Source of the DNA: Acidobacteriota bacterium
Lineage (GTDB): Bacteria > Acidobacteriota > Holophagae > Holophagales > Holophagaceae
NCBI GenBank assembly: GCA_016195985.1
Contig: JACPYP010000004.1
Span: forward strand, 1-64,000
Direction: 5' to 3'
DNA: 64,000 bases
The position numbers and the translations under genes are program-made. Of the stretch, positions 11,914-21,174 are shown one piece after another (the stretch's first letter is position 1; the number at the start of each line of letters is the position of its first letter). The notes below the pieces were generated by a model. The model saw only the letters and a list, made by a program, of their open reading frames with translations. It ran no database searches and was not told the origin of the DNA.

Positions 11914-11975
11914 TTCCGCCTTTCTCCAACCCGGAATCCGCGAAGGCGGGTTCCGGGCCTTGAAAAGAGCTCCCC

Positions 11976-12398
11976 ATGTCTCAATCGATCAAACTGGAAG
12001 TCGTCACCCCGGAACGGCCGGTGTTTTCGGCCGAGGTGGCCGAAGTGCAGTTCCCCACGGCTTCCCGCGGCTACTACGGCATCCTCCCGGGCCACACCCC
12101 CCTGATGACGGAAGTGGGCGATGGCCTGCTGTATTACATCCAGGACGGCCAAAAGCACTGGTTGACGGTTTTCGGCGGCTTCGCGGAAGTGGGGCCTGAT
12201 CGCGTCACCATCCTGGCCCGTGAAAGCGAGACCGTGGACATGATCGACCTGGAGCGGGCCGAAGCCTCGCGCCAGCGGGCCCTGCAGCTTCTGAAGGAAG
12301 CCCACACCGAAAGCGACCTCGCTGTGGCCCAGGCCAAGCTGGACGCCAGCCTCATTCGTCTCCAGGCGGCGGGGCACCCCGCCGGCCACGGCTTCTGA
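11976..12398 (+). CDS. atpC: ATP synthase F1 subunit epsilon
   Basis: 140 residues: beta-sandwich domain (IKLEVVTPERPVFSAEVAEVQFPTASRGYYGILPGHTPLMTEVG) with the GILPGH signature, then a helical hairpin (ERAEASRQRALQLLKEA...). Couples rotor and c-ring and can inhibit hydrolysis. Last gene of the atp operon; 62 bases separate it from atpD. Confidence 0.96.
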   Translation: MSQSIKLEVVTPERPVFSAEVAEVQFPTASRGYYGILPGHTPLMTEVGDGLLYYIQDGQKHWLTVFGGFAEVGPDRVTILARESETVDMIDLERAEASRQRALQLLKEAHTESDLAVAQAKLDASLIRLQAAGHPAGHGF

Positions 12399-12489
12399 CC
12401 CCGCCGCACGCGGCTGCTGATCCGTCGGCCGTCTTTAAGTCACGGACAGCTTTGCCGATGTGAGGAGTGATTCCTTCGTCGGAGCTCCT

Positions 12490-12846
12490 GTGAGCGGATT
12501 GCCCATTCTTGACGCCCAGCCCTTGCGCGACCTGCTGGAACTGGGGGCCGAGGGTGGCCTGGTGCAGGAGCTCATCGCCCTCTACCAGGAGGACGTGCCG
12601 CCGCGCATGTCGTCTCTGCGGGAGGCCATGGCCACCGGGGACCTGCCGAGAATGCTCATGGAGGCCCATCAACTGAAGGGCGCCCTGGGCAACCTCGGAT
12701 TGATGCGCTTCGCGGACATGGCCGCCCGCATCGAGGCCGAGGCCCGGGGCGGGGGGCTGGTGGAGGGGCCCGCCCTCATCGAGGCCCTGCCCGCGGCCTA
12801 CGATGAAGGCCTGGCGGCCTTCCGCGAGGCTTTTCCGGGGGCTTAG
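12490..12846 (+). CDS. Hpt (histidine phosphotransfer) domain protein
   Basis: About 118 residues made of a single Hpt four-helix bundle. The phospho-acceptor motif is EAHQLKGALGNLG, with His in the expected AHxLKGxxxNLG context. It would relay phosphate between a hybrid sensor kinase and a response regulator encoded elsewhere. The GTG at 12490 has GGAG with 5-base spacing; an earlier GTG at 12460 is in frame but lacks a site. It lies 91 bases after atpC in the same direction. Confidence 0.85.
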   Translation: MSGLPILDAQPLRDLLELGAEGGLVQELIALYQEDVPPRMSSLREAMATGDLPRMLMEAHQLKGALGNLGLMRFADMAARIEAEARGGGLVEGPALIEALPAAYDEGLAAFREAFPGA

Positions 12847-12867
12847 GGGCCCACGGATGGCGGCGGG

Positions 12868-13629
12868 CTACCAGCTCAGGCGCTCGTCCTGGGCCAGGAG
12901 GCTGAGGCGGGGGTCTCCCAGTTCCTGCAGTTGGGGCAGCATGATGGCCTTGTCACCGGGGGTCAGGTGGTAGATCCGCACGGGCACCTGGCCCTTGAGC
13001 TTTTTCAGTTCCGCGCCCAGCTTCGCGGGGGTGAGGTGCTTGGAGGCCTCGGCCAGCCAGGCCTGGTCGTTGGGGAAGCTGGCTTCGGCGATGACCAGCC
13101 TTAGGTTGGGAGTGGCGTTGGCCACCTCCCAGATGCGGTCCGTTTCCGCGGTATCGCTGGTGAAGATGAAGGCATCCTTGCCATCGTCGACCTTGTAGCC
13201 CACGCAGGGCACCAGATGGTTCACGCGGACCGGTGTGATGCGCAGGCCGCAGACTTCATAGGTCCGCTCAGGCTCCACCTCGGTATAGCGGATGGTGGGA
13301 TCGTTGGGGCTGGGGATCACGCTGAAATCGGGCCACAGTTCGTCGTTGAAGAGATGCCGGCGCAGCACGTCCAGGGTTTCCGGCAGGGCGTGGATCTCCA
13401 CGGCCTCGCGGGTGTGCCCGAAGATGTTCTTGGTGAAGAAGGGCAGGGTGCAGATGTGGTCCAAGTGCGAGTGGCTGATGAAGACATGCCGGATCTTCAC
13501 TTGTTCTTCCACCGTGAGCGCAGCCGTGATGGAACCGGCGTCGATGGCCACGCAGCTGTTGACGAGCAAGCCCGTCAGGCGTTCTCCGTCAGCTTCTCCG
13601 CCGCTGCAGCCCAGGATCCGGAGTTCCAT
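12868..13629 (-). CDS. metallo-beta-lactamase-fold phosphodiesterase-like hydrolase
   Basis: 253 residues. MELRILGCSGGE... begins the fold; HSHLDH (FISHSHLDHICTLPFF) is the HxHxDH metal motif, followed by downstream ligands near HLV, TSDTAETDRIWE and the final YHLTPGDK. The arrangement resembles class II 3',5'-cyclic-nucleotide phosphodiesterases and RNase Z-like enzymes; the substrate is not settled. Stands alone, convergent with the Hpt gene. Confidence 0.75.
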   Translation of the reverse strand: MELRILGCSGGEADGERLTGLLVNSCVAIDAGSITAALTVEEQVKIRHVFISHSHLDHICTLPFFTKNIFGHTREAVEIHALPETLDVLRRHLFNDELWPDFSVIPSPNDPTIRYTEVEPERTYEVCGLRITPVRVNHLVPCVGYKVDDGKDAFIFTSDTAETDRIWEVANATPNLRLVIAEASFPNDQAWLAEASKHLTPAKLGAELKKLKGQVPVRIYHLTPGDKAIMLPQLQELGDPRLSLLAQDERLSW

Positions 13630-13662
13630 TTCCCCTCTGTGAATCTGCCTTCATCATACGGA

Positions 13663-13688
13663 AAAGGGGCGCCTTGGGGCGCCCCTTT
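13663..13688 (-). terminator. hairpin terminator after the outer-membrane protein gene
   Basis: An 11-bp stem (AAAGGGGCGCC / GGCGCCCCTTT, 4-base loop) between two minus-strand genes. On the minus strand the stem ends in TTTT, fitting an intrinsic terminator for the gene at 13707-14285. Confidence 0.75.
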
Positions 13689-13706
13689 CGCATGGATGTG
13701 CAGAGA

Positions 13707-14285
13707 TCAGAACCGGATGCCTCCGTAGATGCCCACCTGCACCTGGGGAGCCAAGGCGTCGGTGAGATCCTTGGTGTTGCCGGGGTTTTCCTTCTTGGAG
13801 AGGGGCGCAGCCACCTCGAAGAGGAAGAAGGGGCTGACCACGGGGGTGGGCACGCTGAAGCCCACGTTCACGCGGGCCCAGGGACGGCCCTGGGTGCTGT
13901 CGGTGGCGGCGCCGGAGGTGGGCCGGAAGCTGAGCTTCTCGGAGCGGTATTCCACGCCTGCGCCCACGTTGACCAGGAGCTTCCAATTCACCATGGCGCC
14001 CGCGGCGATGTACTGGTTGTCCAGCTCACCGGCCTTGGTGCCGCCGTAGGTCAGATCGCCGGTGGTCTTGCTGTGCCACGTGGCGTTCAACTGCAGGGCG
14101 GCGATTTTCAAATCCAGCACGTCGAAGCCCGCACGGATGCCCAAGCCGGTGGGGCTCACGGCGTCGTATTTCTGGGCGCCGAGGGCTTGGGCCTTGCCCA
14201 CCTGCTTGTCAAGGAGGAGGCCCACCTCACCGGCGGTGGCAGGCAACACGGAAAGCAGCGTCATCAGCAGAAGGGGCCTGCGCAT
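13707..14285 (-). CDS. predicted outer-membrane beta-barrel protein
   Basis: 192 residues with a signal peptide (MRRPLLLMTLLSVLPATAGE). Alternating amphipathic strands with aromatic residues (KIAALQLNATWHSK, WKLLVNVGAGVEYRSEKL, PWARVNVGFSVPTP, SPFFLFEVAAPL) lead to a C-terminal VQVGIYGGIRF that ends in Phe, the usual signal for barrel assembly. No specific family was recognised. Monocistronic between two hairpins. Confidence 0.65.
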   Translation of the reverse strand: MRRPLLLMTLLSVLPATAGEVGLLLDKQVGKAQALGAQKYDAVSPTGLGIRAGFDVLDLKIAALQLNATWHSKTTGDLTYGGTKAGELDNQYIAAGAMVNWKLLVNVGAGVEYRSEKLSFRPTSGAATDSTQGRPWARVNVGFSVPTPVVSPFFLFEVAAPLSKKENPGNTKDLTDALAPQVQVGIYGGIRF

Positions 14286-14448
14286 TGCGAACCTCCAGAA
14301 TCGTCGAATAGTGCATGATCGGCCCTGGCTGGCGGCCGGTCAACCTCCTTTGGATCTAATTCTTGTTATTCTCCATCGGGCACTCATAACACCACTTGGC
14401 GAACGGGTGGTTCGCACCCCGGGACTTCCCTTTTCCCGCTGGAGGAGA

Positions 14449-15234
14449 TCAGGAAGCCGCCGCAGGAAGGGTCTCGAGGAGGCCTTCGAGCAGGATGTGA
14501 TTGAGGCGGTCCGCCAAAGCCCCCTTGATCGAGCCGTTGATGCGCCAGGCCACCCTTCCATGGCGGTCGAGGATCAGGGTGGTGGGGGTTCCATAGAGTT
14601 CGCCGAACACGCTGGCCCCGGTCCCGGGCTGGAAGCCGGGGCGGTAGAGGGGGAAATCCACGGGGAGGATGCTCATGTTGAGCTGCCGCCACCGAGCCAG
14701 GCCGCTCCAGCCCTCGCTGCCAATGGAGACGGGCACCACCTCGTAGGCTTTGCCTTTCTGCATTCCCTGCAGACGAATGATCTCCCCCATGAGATCCGGA
14801 GTGTATTTGCAGTCGGGCTTGAAGAGGAAGACCACCAGAACCTTCCCCGCCAGCGCGGCCACTTTCTGGCCTTGGCCAGCCTGATTCAGGAAGATGAATT
14901 CGCTCGCAGAAGGGCGCTTGTCCTCCGCATAGTAGCGAGGCGGCCGTTCCGGGGCGGGAATCGGGTTCGCATCCAGAACCGGGCTTTGGATCTGGGGATT
15001 CACCGAGACTGCATGGATGCCTCTCGCCGCCGTGGTGAAATCGTTGGTTTTGGCGCCTTCATCGTCGGGCCGGCAGCCGAAGGTGGTCCGGCCCAGCGCG
15101 GCCAGGCTCGCAGGATCGAGAACTTTCGCTTTGATCTGGTCGTGCATGGTCTTGATTCGAGCCGGGTCGGGGCCGGTCTGGGCATGGAGGCAGGGCACGA
15201 AAAGCAGGGGGAAGGCCAGGAGAATGGCGCGCAC
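14449..15234 (-). CDS. secreted thioredoxin-fold (TlpA/AhpC-like) protein with one active-site Cys
   Basis: 261 residues from the GTG at 15234, which is preceded by AAAGGAGG with 6-base spacing. Signal peptide RAILLAFPLLFVPCLHAQ. The C-terminal half has the redoxin core: LAGKVLVVFLFKPDCKYTPDLMGEI, VVPVSIGSEG, then YGTPTTLILDRHGRVAWRING with the cis-Pro GTPT. The active site reads DCKYT, so only the first Cys of CxxC is present, as in peroxiredoxin-like members. The partner and substrate are unknown. Confidence 0.7.
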   Translation of the reverse strand: MRAILLAFPLLFVPCLHAQTGPDPARIKTMHDQIKAKVLDPASLAALGRTTFGCRPDDEGAKTNDFTTAARGIHAVSVNPQIQSPVLDANPIPAPERPPRYYAEDKRPSASEFIFLNQAGQGQKVAALAGKVLVVFLFKPDCKYTPDLMGEIIRLQGMQKGKAYEVVPVSIGSEGWSGLARWRQLNMSILPVDFPLYRPGFQPGTGASVFGELYGTPTTLILDRHGRVAWRINGSIKGALADRLNHILLEGLLETLPAAAS

Positions 15235-15292
15235 CGAAAGCCTCCTTTGGGATCGTCTGCTGGTTTCAGCGCAACCAAGGGGTGAAGCCGAG

Positions 15293-15320
15293 CGGCAAGG
15301 CCCCAAACGGGGCCTTGCCG
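15293..15320 (-). terminator. strong hairpin after the TonB receptor gene
   Basis: CGGCAAGGCCCC-AAAC-GGGGCCTTGCCG, a perfect 12-bp GC-rich stem starting 13 bases after the receptor stop. There is no T tract, so it may act as a processing or stability element rather than a classical terminator. Confidence 0.6.
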
Positions 15321-15332
15321 CCGAAGCAGGAT

Positions 15333-18300
15333 CTAGAAGCTGAAGCGGGCGCCCAGCTGAAGGCTGCGGGGCGCCTGGAAACTGGTTGGCTGCAGGAACC
15401 TGGGGTTCGGCAGGGAAACGTAGCCTGTTGTCGTCTCGCCACCGGGCACGATGGCGCCCGTGATCGTGGATTCGGCACCAACCACCTGGGCCTGGCTCTC
15501 TTTGGCCTGGTTGACGGTCAGGGCCATCTGCTGGTTGAAGACGTTGAAGACATCCACGAATAGGGTCACCTTCGACTTGCGAGCGAGGGGCAGCGCGGAA
15601 ACCCACTCGAGATGGAAGTCCAGGCGCGACACATCTGGAGTGGTGCCGCGGGAACCGCGGGGTTCAAGCAGCGCCTCGTTGTTGCCGTAGTTGCCCTCAT
15701 GCAAAAATTGCCCTTCGTAGGTGTAATAAGGGCTGGCAGGGGAGGACAACGGCCCATAGATGGCACCAAGATCCGGCCCCAGGGCGCTAATGGCCGTTCC
15801 TGCGCGGTAGGAATAACGGGCCGAGGTGGAGAAACCATGGCCGAGGTCGTATGAACCGTTTAGCTGGAAGTTGTAGCGCGGACTGTTGGGCAGGATGCCG
15901 TAGGTGTTCCGCATGAGTACCGGAAGGTCATAGGTGCTGCTGATGTTTGGGTCGGACTGGCCGTTCAGGGGGCTGTCAAGGCCAGCGAAGTTGCCTTCGT
16001 TGATGGCGAAGGTCAGGGTCGCTGACAAAGTCCAGGCATCTCCTCCCCTCGCCTTGTCCACGGAAAGAACCAGTTCCCGGTAATCCCGGCGGGGCTTGGG
16101 GAAACTGACGTATTCATCCTGGCCCGGGAAGTCGTAATCCTGGACACGAGCGGGTTCGAGGCCCTTGCCGCGCTGGCCAGGGTTTCCGATCACATAGTTG
16201 CTTCCAAAATCGAAGCTGAAATCTTCGATCACATTCTTGTAATAACGGTACTTCCACTTGGCCCCCACCTTGACGAGGGGCGAGACCTGACGCTCGACGC
16301 CGAAGGCGATTTCCTCGATGCTCTGGGGCTTGATGGCAGGATCGATGTCTGTTTTGCTTCCGCCGATGTTTCGTGAAAGGGCATAACCGGGTTGAAGGTG
16401 GTGGTTGCTGTCGAAGATGTTGTTGACGGATGGAACGGTATAGAAATTGGCCGGGTCCTGGGCGAAGGCAGTCGTAGAGCGGGGGCTGGTGAAGGTCGCG
16501 AAACCTTCCACCGAACCCGCCCGCTGGTTGAGGTCCATGGGGACGGTTTCATAGAACCGGCCAAAGCTCGCGAGGAGCTTGGTCTTGCCGTCGCCCCAGG
16601 GATCATAGGTCAGGCCGAGGCGGGGTGCCGTCATGTCCTTGGTTTTGAACGTGAGGTATTCCTGTCCGTCGCCCCCATAAAGCTTCTGGGAATCGAACCG
16701 GAGGCCGGCGATGACCAGGAGGCGCGGATGAATCTGCCAGCTGTCTTGGATGAAGTAGGCGAGGTTCTTGGATTTGGAATCGAGGGTCAGAAGGGACCCG
16801 TTGATCAGGACGTTTGAGGCCACCACGGCCGTCCCGGCCGCGTTCATGATGTCGACGCCGCCCGTGCCCCGCCGGAACCGATATGTGTCGCCAAAATAGT
16901 TGGGAGCACCGGTTAGGCCATTTATACGAATGGTTCGCGTTACTGTGAAGTCACCGGTGTAGCCAGAGGTGCTCTTAAAACGCGTTTCGTCATAGTCGGC
17001 ACCATACTTTATGGTGTGATCGCCAATAAAGTTGGTGCCCTTGATGGACAACTGTTTGCGGCCCAGTTCGTTTTGACCGGCTCCACCGTTGCCGCCCATG
17101 GAAAAGCCGGGATTGGCGCGGCTGGTGGCGATGTTGCCGGGAAACAGGGGCGTGGCGCCGTCGGGCTGCATTTGTCCCGAAAGAGAGAAGGGAGCTGAAG
17201 AGACACCGACAAAAGGCAGGTTGTACTGGGCAGTGATATCCGAGAAGCCTTTGCGGTTGTAGGTGCCCGCCCGCACGTCGACGAGCCAAGAGGGTGTGAT
17301 GACACTGCGCCAATTCAGGCTGTAGATGTCCAAATCCTGATGGTTCTTGTAGGTGCTTTCATACTCTTTGGCGGTGAGTCCCAGGATGTTGTTGTCAGTG
17401 GTGAGGCGGTTCCGGTTGAAGCTGAATTCCAAAGTGTTGCTGCTGTTGATGGAGTAGGTGATCTTGCCTGTCAGATCCAGGCTGTTGGTCTTCAGGTCGT
17501 AGGAAGTGCCCGAATTGGTCAGGCCGCCCAGTTCGGCTGAGGTGGAGGGCCGGGCCAAGGGATTGTTGAAGGCCTGATCCGGATCGAGGAGGTAGGATTG
17601 GCCATAGGACGTGGTGTTGGCGGATTGGTTGAGGGCGATGCCCAGGGAGTACCAAAGAGCGTCTTTGATGATCGGGCCCCCGAGCCAGAAAGCGGTGGTG
17701 GACTGATCGCCCGCTGCGGTCCTGGCCGAGGAGAAAGGCAACTTGGTCTGGGCGGATGCCTTGGCGATCCCGCTTTTGGGCCTGAACGTGAATTCAGCAT
17801 CCGCATGGAAATCGTTGGAACCGGACTTCGTGACGACCGAGATCACGCCCCCGGTGGCACGGCCGTACTCGGGCTCATATCCGCCAGTCTGGATTTGGAC
17901 CGATTCGATCGCGAGCGCGTTCACGCGGGTGTTGTTGGTTCCCAAGAAAGGATCGGTGACATTCAGGCCGTCCACGATGTAGTTGTTCTCATAGGCGGTG
18001 GCGCCACTGATGTTTGGATTGGTGGTTCCACGGCCGCCATCGACCACGCTGGGGGCGAGGAAGGCTGCGGCCGACCAGTCCCGGCTGGCCAGGGGCACGG
18101 ACTGCAGGGTTTCACCCGAGTAGGTCTTGGCATCCGTGGTCGTGGTGTTGTCGATGCTGATGGCCGTCGCGGTGGCGAGGACTTCGACCACCGTGCCCGC
18201 GGCCGCGGCGCCCTTGATGGTGAAGTCCCTGCTGTTGGTCTTCCAAGGCTCCAAACCGAGACCCGTGGCCTCGGCGCCCCCATCCTGGGCCACAACTCTG

Positions 18301-18551
18301 ATGGTGTAGTTGCTGCCTGCGGGGGTCAGGGGAAATCGGTAGACGCCATCTGTCCCCGTTACGACCGTGCGGGCTCCCTGAAGGTTGGGGCCGGATAGGG
18401 TGACCTTGGCGCCCGGGAGGAGTTTCCCCGTCGCGTCTGTCACCTTGCCTGAGAAGATTCCGGTGGAACTGCTCTGCGCTCGAGCGACAAATGCGCTCCC
18501 AGCGACCAGAACGGCCGCGGTAAAGCCAAGCCGGGTGAAGGTTCGGTTCAT
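15333..18551 (-). CDS. Oar-like TonB-dependent receptor with carboxypeptidase-regulatory domain
   Basis: 1072 residues. A signal peptide (to VARAQ) is followed by a carboxypeptidase regulatory-like domain (TGIFSGKVTDATGKLLPGAKVTLSG...). A plug domain follows (IDNTTTTDAKTYSGETLQSVPLASRDWSAAAFLAPSVVDGG and NNYIVDGLNVTDP), then a large beta-barrel ending in LQLGARFSF with terminal Phe. Such Oar/OmpA-like receptors are expanded in acidobacteria and import large or unknown ligands using TonB energy. Start at 18551 is preceded by AGGAG. An 11-G tract lies 26-36 bases upstream. Confidence 0.92.
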   Translation of the reverse strand: MNRTFTRLGFTAAVLVAGSAFVARAQSSSTGIFSGKVTDATGKLLPGAKVTLSGPNLQGARTVVTGTDGVYRFPLTPAGSNYTIRVVAQDGGAEATGLGLEPWKTNSRDFTIKGAAAAGTVVEVLATATAISIDNTTTTDAKTYSGETLQSVPLASRDWSAAAFLAPSVVDGGRGTTNPNISGATAYENNYIVDGLNVTDPFLGTNNTRVNALAIESVQIQTGGYEPEYGRATGGVISVVTKSGSNDFHADAEFTFRPKSGIAKASAQTKLPFSSARTAAGDQSTTAFWLGGPIIKDALWYSLGIALNQSANTTSYGQSYLLDPDQAFNNPLARPSTSAELGGLTNSGTSYDLKTNSLDLTGKITYSINSSNTLEFSFNRNRLTTDNNILGLTAKEYESTYKNHQDLDIYSLNWRSVITPSWLVDVRAGTYNRKGFSDITAQYNLPFVGVSSAPFSLSGQMQPDGATPLFPGNIATSRANPGFSMGGNGGAGQNELGRKQLSIKGTNFIGDHTIKYGADYDETRFKSTSGYTGDFTVTRTIRINGLTGAPNYFGDTYRFRRGTGGVDIMNAAGTAVVASNVLINGSLLTLDSKSKNLAYFIQDSWQIHPRLLVIAGLRFDSQKLYGGDGQEYLTFKTKDMTAPRLGLTYDPWGDGKTKLLASFGRFYETVPMDLNQRAGSVEGFATFTSPRSTTAFAQDPANFYTVPSVNNIFDSNHHLQPGYALSRNIGGSKTDIDPAIKPQSIEEIAFGVERQVSPLVKVGAKWKYRYYKNVIEDFSFDFGSNYVIGNPGQRGKGLEPARVQDYDFPGQDEYVSFPKPRRDYRELVLSVDKARGGDAWTLSATLTFAINEGNFAGLDSPLNGQSDPNISSTYDLPVLMRNTYGILPNSPRYNFQLNGSYDLGHGFSTSARYSYRAGTAISALGPDLGAIYGPLSSPASPYYTYEGQFLHEGNYGNNEALLEPRGSRGTTPDVSRLDFHLEWVSALPLARKSKVTLFVDVFNVFNQQMALTVNQAKESQAQVVGAESTITGAIVPGGETTTGYVSLPNPRFLQPTSFQAPRSLQLGARFSF

Positions 18552-18576
18552 AGACACTCCTATGGAGGGAAGCTGC

Positions 18577-18587
18577 GGGGGGGGGGG
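18577..18587. repeat. 11-base poly-G tract in the TonB receptor leader
   Basis: Eleven consecutive G residues (C on the coding strand), bracketed by CTGC and CCGCAG, located 26-36 bases before the receptor ATG. Homopolymers of this length slip during replication. The position between promoter and start could alter expression. Confidence 0.6.
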
Positions 18588-19137
18588 CCGCAGAAAAGCG
18601 TTATGGAGGCTGGTCATCCAGGTGCACGACCGCCCGCCGCACATGCGTGCAGAGGCCAGTGGCAGACATGAATGACCAAGGATCTGGGGTAGGGGATAAC
18701 GAAAGGATAAGGCAGCTTTTCGAGATATGTGGTTTTTTTTATGGGCGAACGGCAGTGGTCATAAAAAACAGCTCATAGTTATAAATAAATCGTCTTTAAA
18801 GTTTGTCTTATGATGATTTTTGAGTCGTCTTTTTAAAATTGAATAAAAAGACCTTGCATGTGTTTGGCAGCCGCCGATTCGTGGGTGAGGTGGCGCAATG
18901 GGGCCCTGCCTGCGCAGAAGGTGGCATGCACCATGTGAGGGGAGCATTCGCCCGATCAGGCGAACCTCCTCCGCCCAGTCCGCCCCTCGGCGCAAGGAGA
19001 TCCACTGGCCTTGCCTTCGGGCGAGAGCTTGCCGCATCTTCTGTGGCGCGCCGTACCTGCTACGCTTTGACTCGCCTTCCTCGCCCCGCACGCACGGCAT
19101 ACCGGCCGCGCGGCGATGTGAATTTTGTCATGAGCTT
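18588..19137. other. divergent intergenic region between TonB receptor and TPR protein
   Basis: About 550 bp. The part from 18690 to 18870 is AT-rich (with T8 and A6 tracts) and probably contains promoters for the receptor on the minus strand. From 18890 on it is GC-rich; an open frame continues upstream of 19138 but its residues lack protein character. No RNA gene recognised. Confidence 0.5.
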
Positions 19138-20181
19138 ATGCGGGCCCATCTGCGTTTCCTGATCCTGGATGATTTCGACCCCGACACCGGGGAGTTGGCC
19201 CTTCGTGTGGCCTTCCAGCCCGGGCCGGAGCCGGGCCTGGAGCTGTTGCGCCTGCGGCTGCACCTGGGGCGGGCCGGGAATCCGCTGGACCCCCTCAGCC
19301 GGGAACTGCGCACCCACGTGCAGATGCCCTTGCCGCCCCTTTGGGAGCACGGCCTCAAGACCATCATTCACGCCATTGAGGAGGAACTGGCCGGGCCCGA
19401 TGGGCGCAATGCCCTGCGGTACCTTTGGGTGCGCACCCAGCTTTTGCACCCGGCCGACCCGGCCCGATCCACTCCCAACCATGCGGTTCCCCGCCAGGTG
19501 GAGGTGCTGCGGGACTGGGCCCATCGCCTGGATCAGGAGGGGCAGTCCCTCCGGGCCGCGGAAATCCTGGACCGCTTGCTGCTTCTGGCGCCCAAGGACG
19601 TGACCACCCTGGCTTACCTGGCAGGCTTCTTCCGGGCCCAGGGCATGGCCGAGGAGATGGCTGCCGTGGCGGAGCGCTGGATCAAGGCCGAGCCGGACCG
19701 TCTGGAAGCCAAGCTGCGCCTCGGGGAGGCCCTGGTGCGGCTGGGCCGTGCCCAGGAGGCCCGGGCCGCCTTCGAGGCCGTGCTGAAGGTCCATCCGGTG
19801 CACCTGTTGGCCCATCTGGGCATGGCCCAAGCCTTGGGCCTGCTGGGAGGGAATCCCTTCCCTCACTTGGATGCCGCCCAGGAACTGGATCCGGCGGCCA
19901 CCGCCTCGGTGCTGAGGGAATCCTTCGACTACCACTTGCTGGTCCCTCCGGCCGGGGACCGGAACCACCACCTGGATGATCTGCCGGCCCTGCTGGGCGT
20001 TTCGGGAGCCGAGGTCCAGGACTACGTCCACTATCTGGGCCTGCCTGTGGTGGAGTCCGATGGCGCGGTGCGCGAAGCGGAACTGGCCCGCTGGGTGGGC
20101 ATCATGAACCGCTACGCCCTCCTGCCCGGCGGCCTGCACTGGTCCGCCCCCACGCCCCGGCGTCTGCCCGAGCTGACGTAG
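19138..20181 (+). CDS. TPR-repeat protein
   Basis: About 347 residues from the ATG at 19138 (MRAHLRFLILDDFDPDTG). The N-terminal 120 residues form an unrecognised domain. Residues about 120-270 contain TPR-like helical pairs (LRAAEILDRLLLLAPKDVTTLAYLAGFFRAQG; RLEAKLRLGEALVRLGRAQEARAAFEAVLKVHPVHLLAHLGMAQALGLLGG). The C-terminal part (DLPALLGVSGAEVQDYVHYLGLPVVESDG) is unassigned. There is no clear ribosome-binding site, so the start is uncertain; the frame is open upstream. Confidence 0.65.
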   Translation: MRAHLRFLILDDFDPDTGELALRVAFQPGPEPGLELLRLRLHLGRAGNPLDPLSRELRTHVQMPLPPLWEHGLKTIIHAIEEELAGPDGRNALRYLWVRTQLLHPADPARSTPNHAVPRQVEVLRDWAHRLDQEGQSLRAAEILDRLLLLAPKDVTTLAYLAGFFRAQGMAEEMAAVAERWIKAEPDRLEAKLRLGEALVRLGRAQEARAAFEAVLKVHPVHLLAHLGMAQALGLLGGNPFPHLDAAQELDPAATASVLRESFDYHLLVPPAGDRNHHLDDLPALLGVSGAEVQDYVHYLGLPVVESDGAVREAELARWVGIMNRYALLPGGLHWSAPTPRRLPELT

Positions 20182-20295
20182 CTGACGTAGAGGGGACTGT
20201 CCTCGGCGAGGCGGGAGGCCGCTGAGGTCCGAAGACTGAAGACCGACAAACACCCTCGTCTCTGCGATGATGGCTGTTTGAACCTGGAGCGATCC

Positions 20296-21174
20296 ATGTC
20301 CGTCCTGCTGAGCACCGACCTCCCCTTTCCGGTCTTCCGCCGGGGCAAAGTGCGGGATGTCTACGACCTTGGCAAGCAGTTGCTGATCATCGCGTCGGAC
20401 CGCATCAGCGCCTTCGATTGCGTGATGCCGGAAGGCATTCCCGACAAGGGCCGGATCCTCACCGCTGTGGCCAACTTCTGGTTCTGCGCCACGGAAGATC
20501 TGGTGCCCAACCATTTCCGCGGCAACGCTGGCTGGCCCGCCGCCCTCGAACCCTACCGGCTGTCCCTGGAAGGCCGGGCCGTGGTGGTGGAGAAGACGCG
20601 GCCCATGCCCGTGGAATGCGTGGTGCGAGGCTACATCGCGGGCAGCGGCTGGAAGGAATACCAGACCACCGGCAAGATCTGCGGCGTATCGCTGCCAGCG
20701 GGGCTGCGTCTCGCGGACCGGCTGCCGGAGCCCATCTTCACACCCGCCACCAAGGAAGAAGAAGGGCACGACGAGAACATCTCCTTCGAGCGCATGGCAG
20801 AGATCGTGGGGCATGATCTGGCCGTGCGGCTCCGCGACCTGAGCCTGGCCCTCTACCGCCGTGGCGCCGAGCTGGCGGCCCAGCGGGGCATCCTGTTGGC
20901 GGACACCAAATTCGAGTTCGGCCTCAGCGACGAAGGCGAGCTCATCCTCATCGACGAGGCGCTCACGCCCGACAGCAGCCGCTACTGGCTGGCGGACAGC
21001 TGGGCGCCCGGCAGCAACCCCCCCAGCCTCGACAAGCAGTTCCTCCGCGACTACCTGGAAACCCTCTCCAGCTGGAACAAGCAGCCACCTGCGCCCTCCC
21101 TGCCGGTGGAGATCATCGAAGGCATCCGGGCCCGGTACCTGGATCTGGCTTCGAGATTCGGCGTGCAAGTCTAG
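20296..21174 (+). CDS. purC: phosphoribosylaminoimidazole-succinocarboxamide synthase
   Basis: SAICAR synthase of purine biosynthesis: joins CAIR and aspartate using ATP. 292 residues of the long eukaryote/Gram-negative type. Signatures: RGKVRDVYDLG, IIASDRISAFDCVMPEGIPDKG, MPVECVVRGYIAGSGWKEY, GHDENISFE and LADTKFEFGLSDEGELILIDEALTPDSSRYW. The ATG at 20296 follows GGAG by 6 bases; an upstream in-frame TTG is ignored. Its 3' end overlaps the convergent M16-like gene by four bases. Confidence 0.97.
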   Translation: MSVLLSTDLPFPVFRRGKVRDVYDLGKQLLIIASDRISAFDCVMPEGIPDKGRILTAVANFWFCATEDLVPNHFRGNAGWPAALEPYRLSLEGRAVVVEKTRPMPVECVVRGYIAGSGWKEYQTTGKICGVSLPAGLRLADRLPEPIFTPATKEEEGHDENISFERMAEIVGHDLAVRLRDLSLALYRRGAELAAQRGILLADTKFEFGLSDEGELILIDEALTPDSSRYWLADSWAPGSNPPSLDKQFLRDYLETLSSWNKQPPAPSLPVEIIEGIRARYLDLASRFGVQV

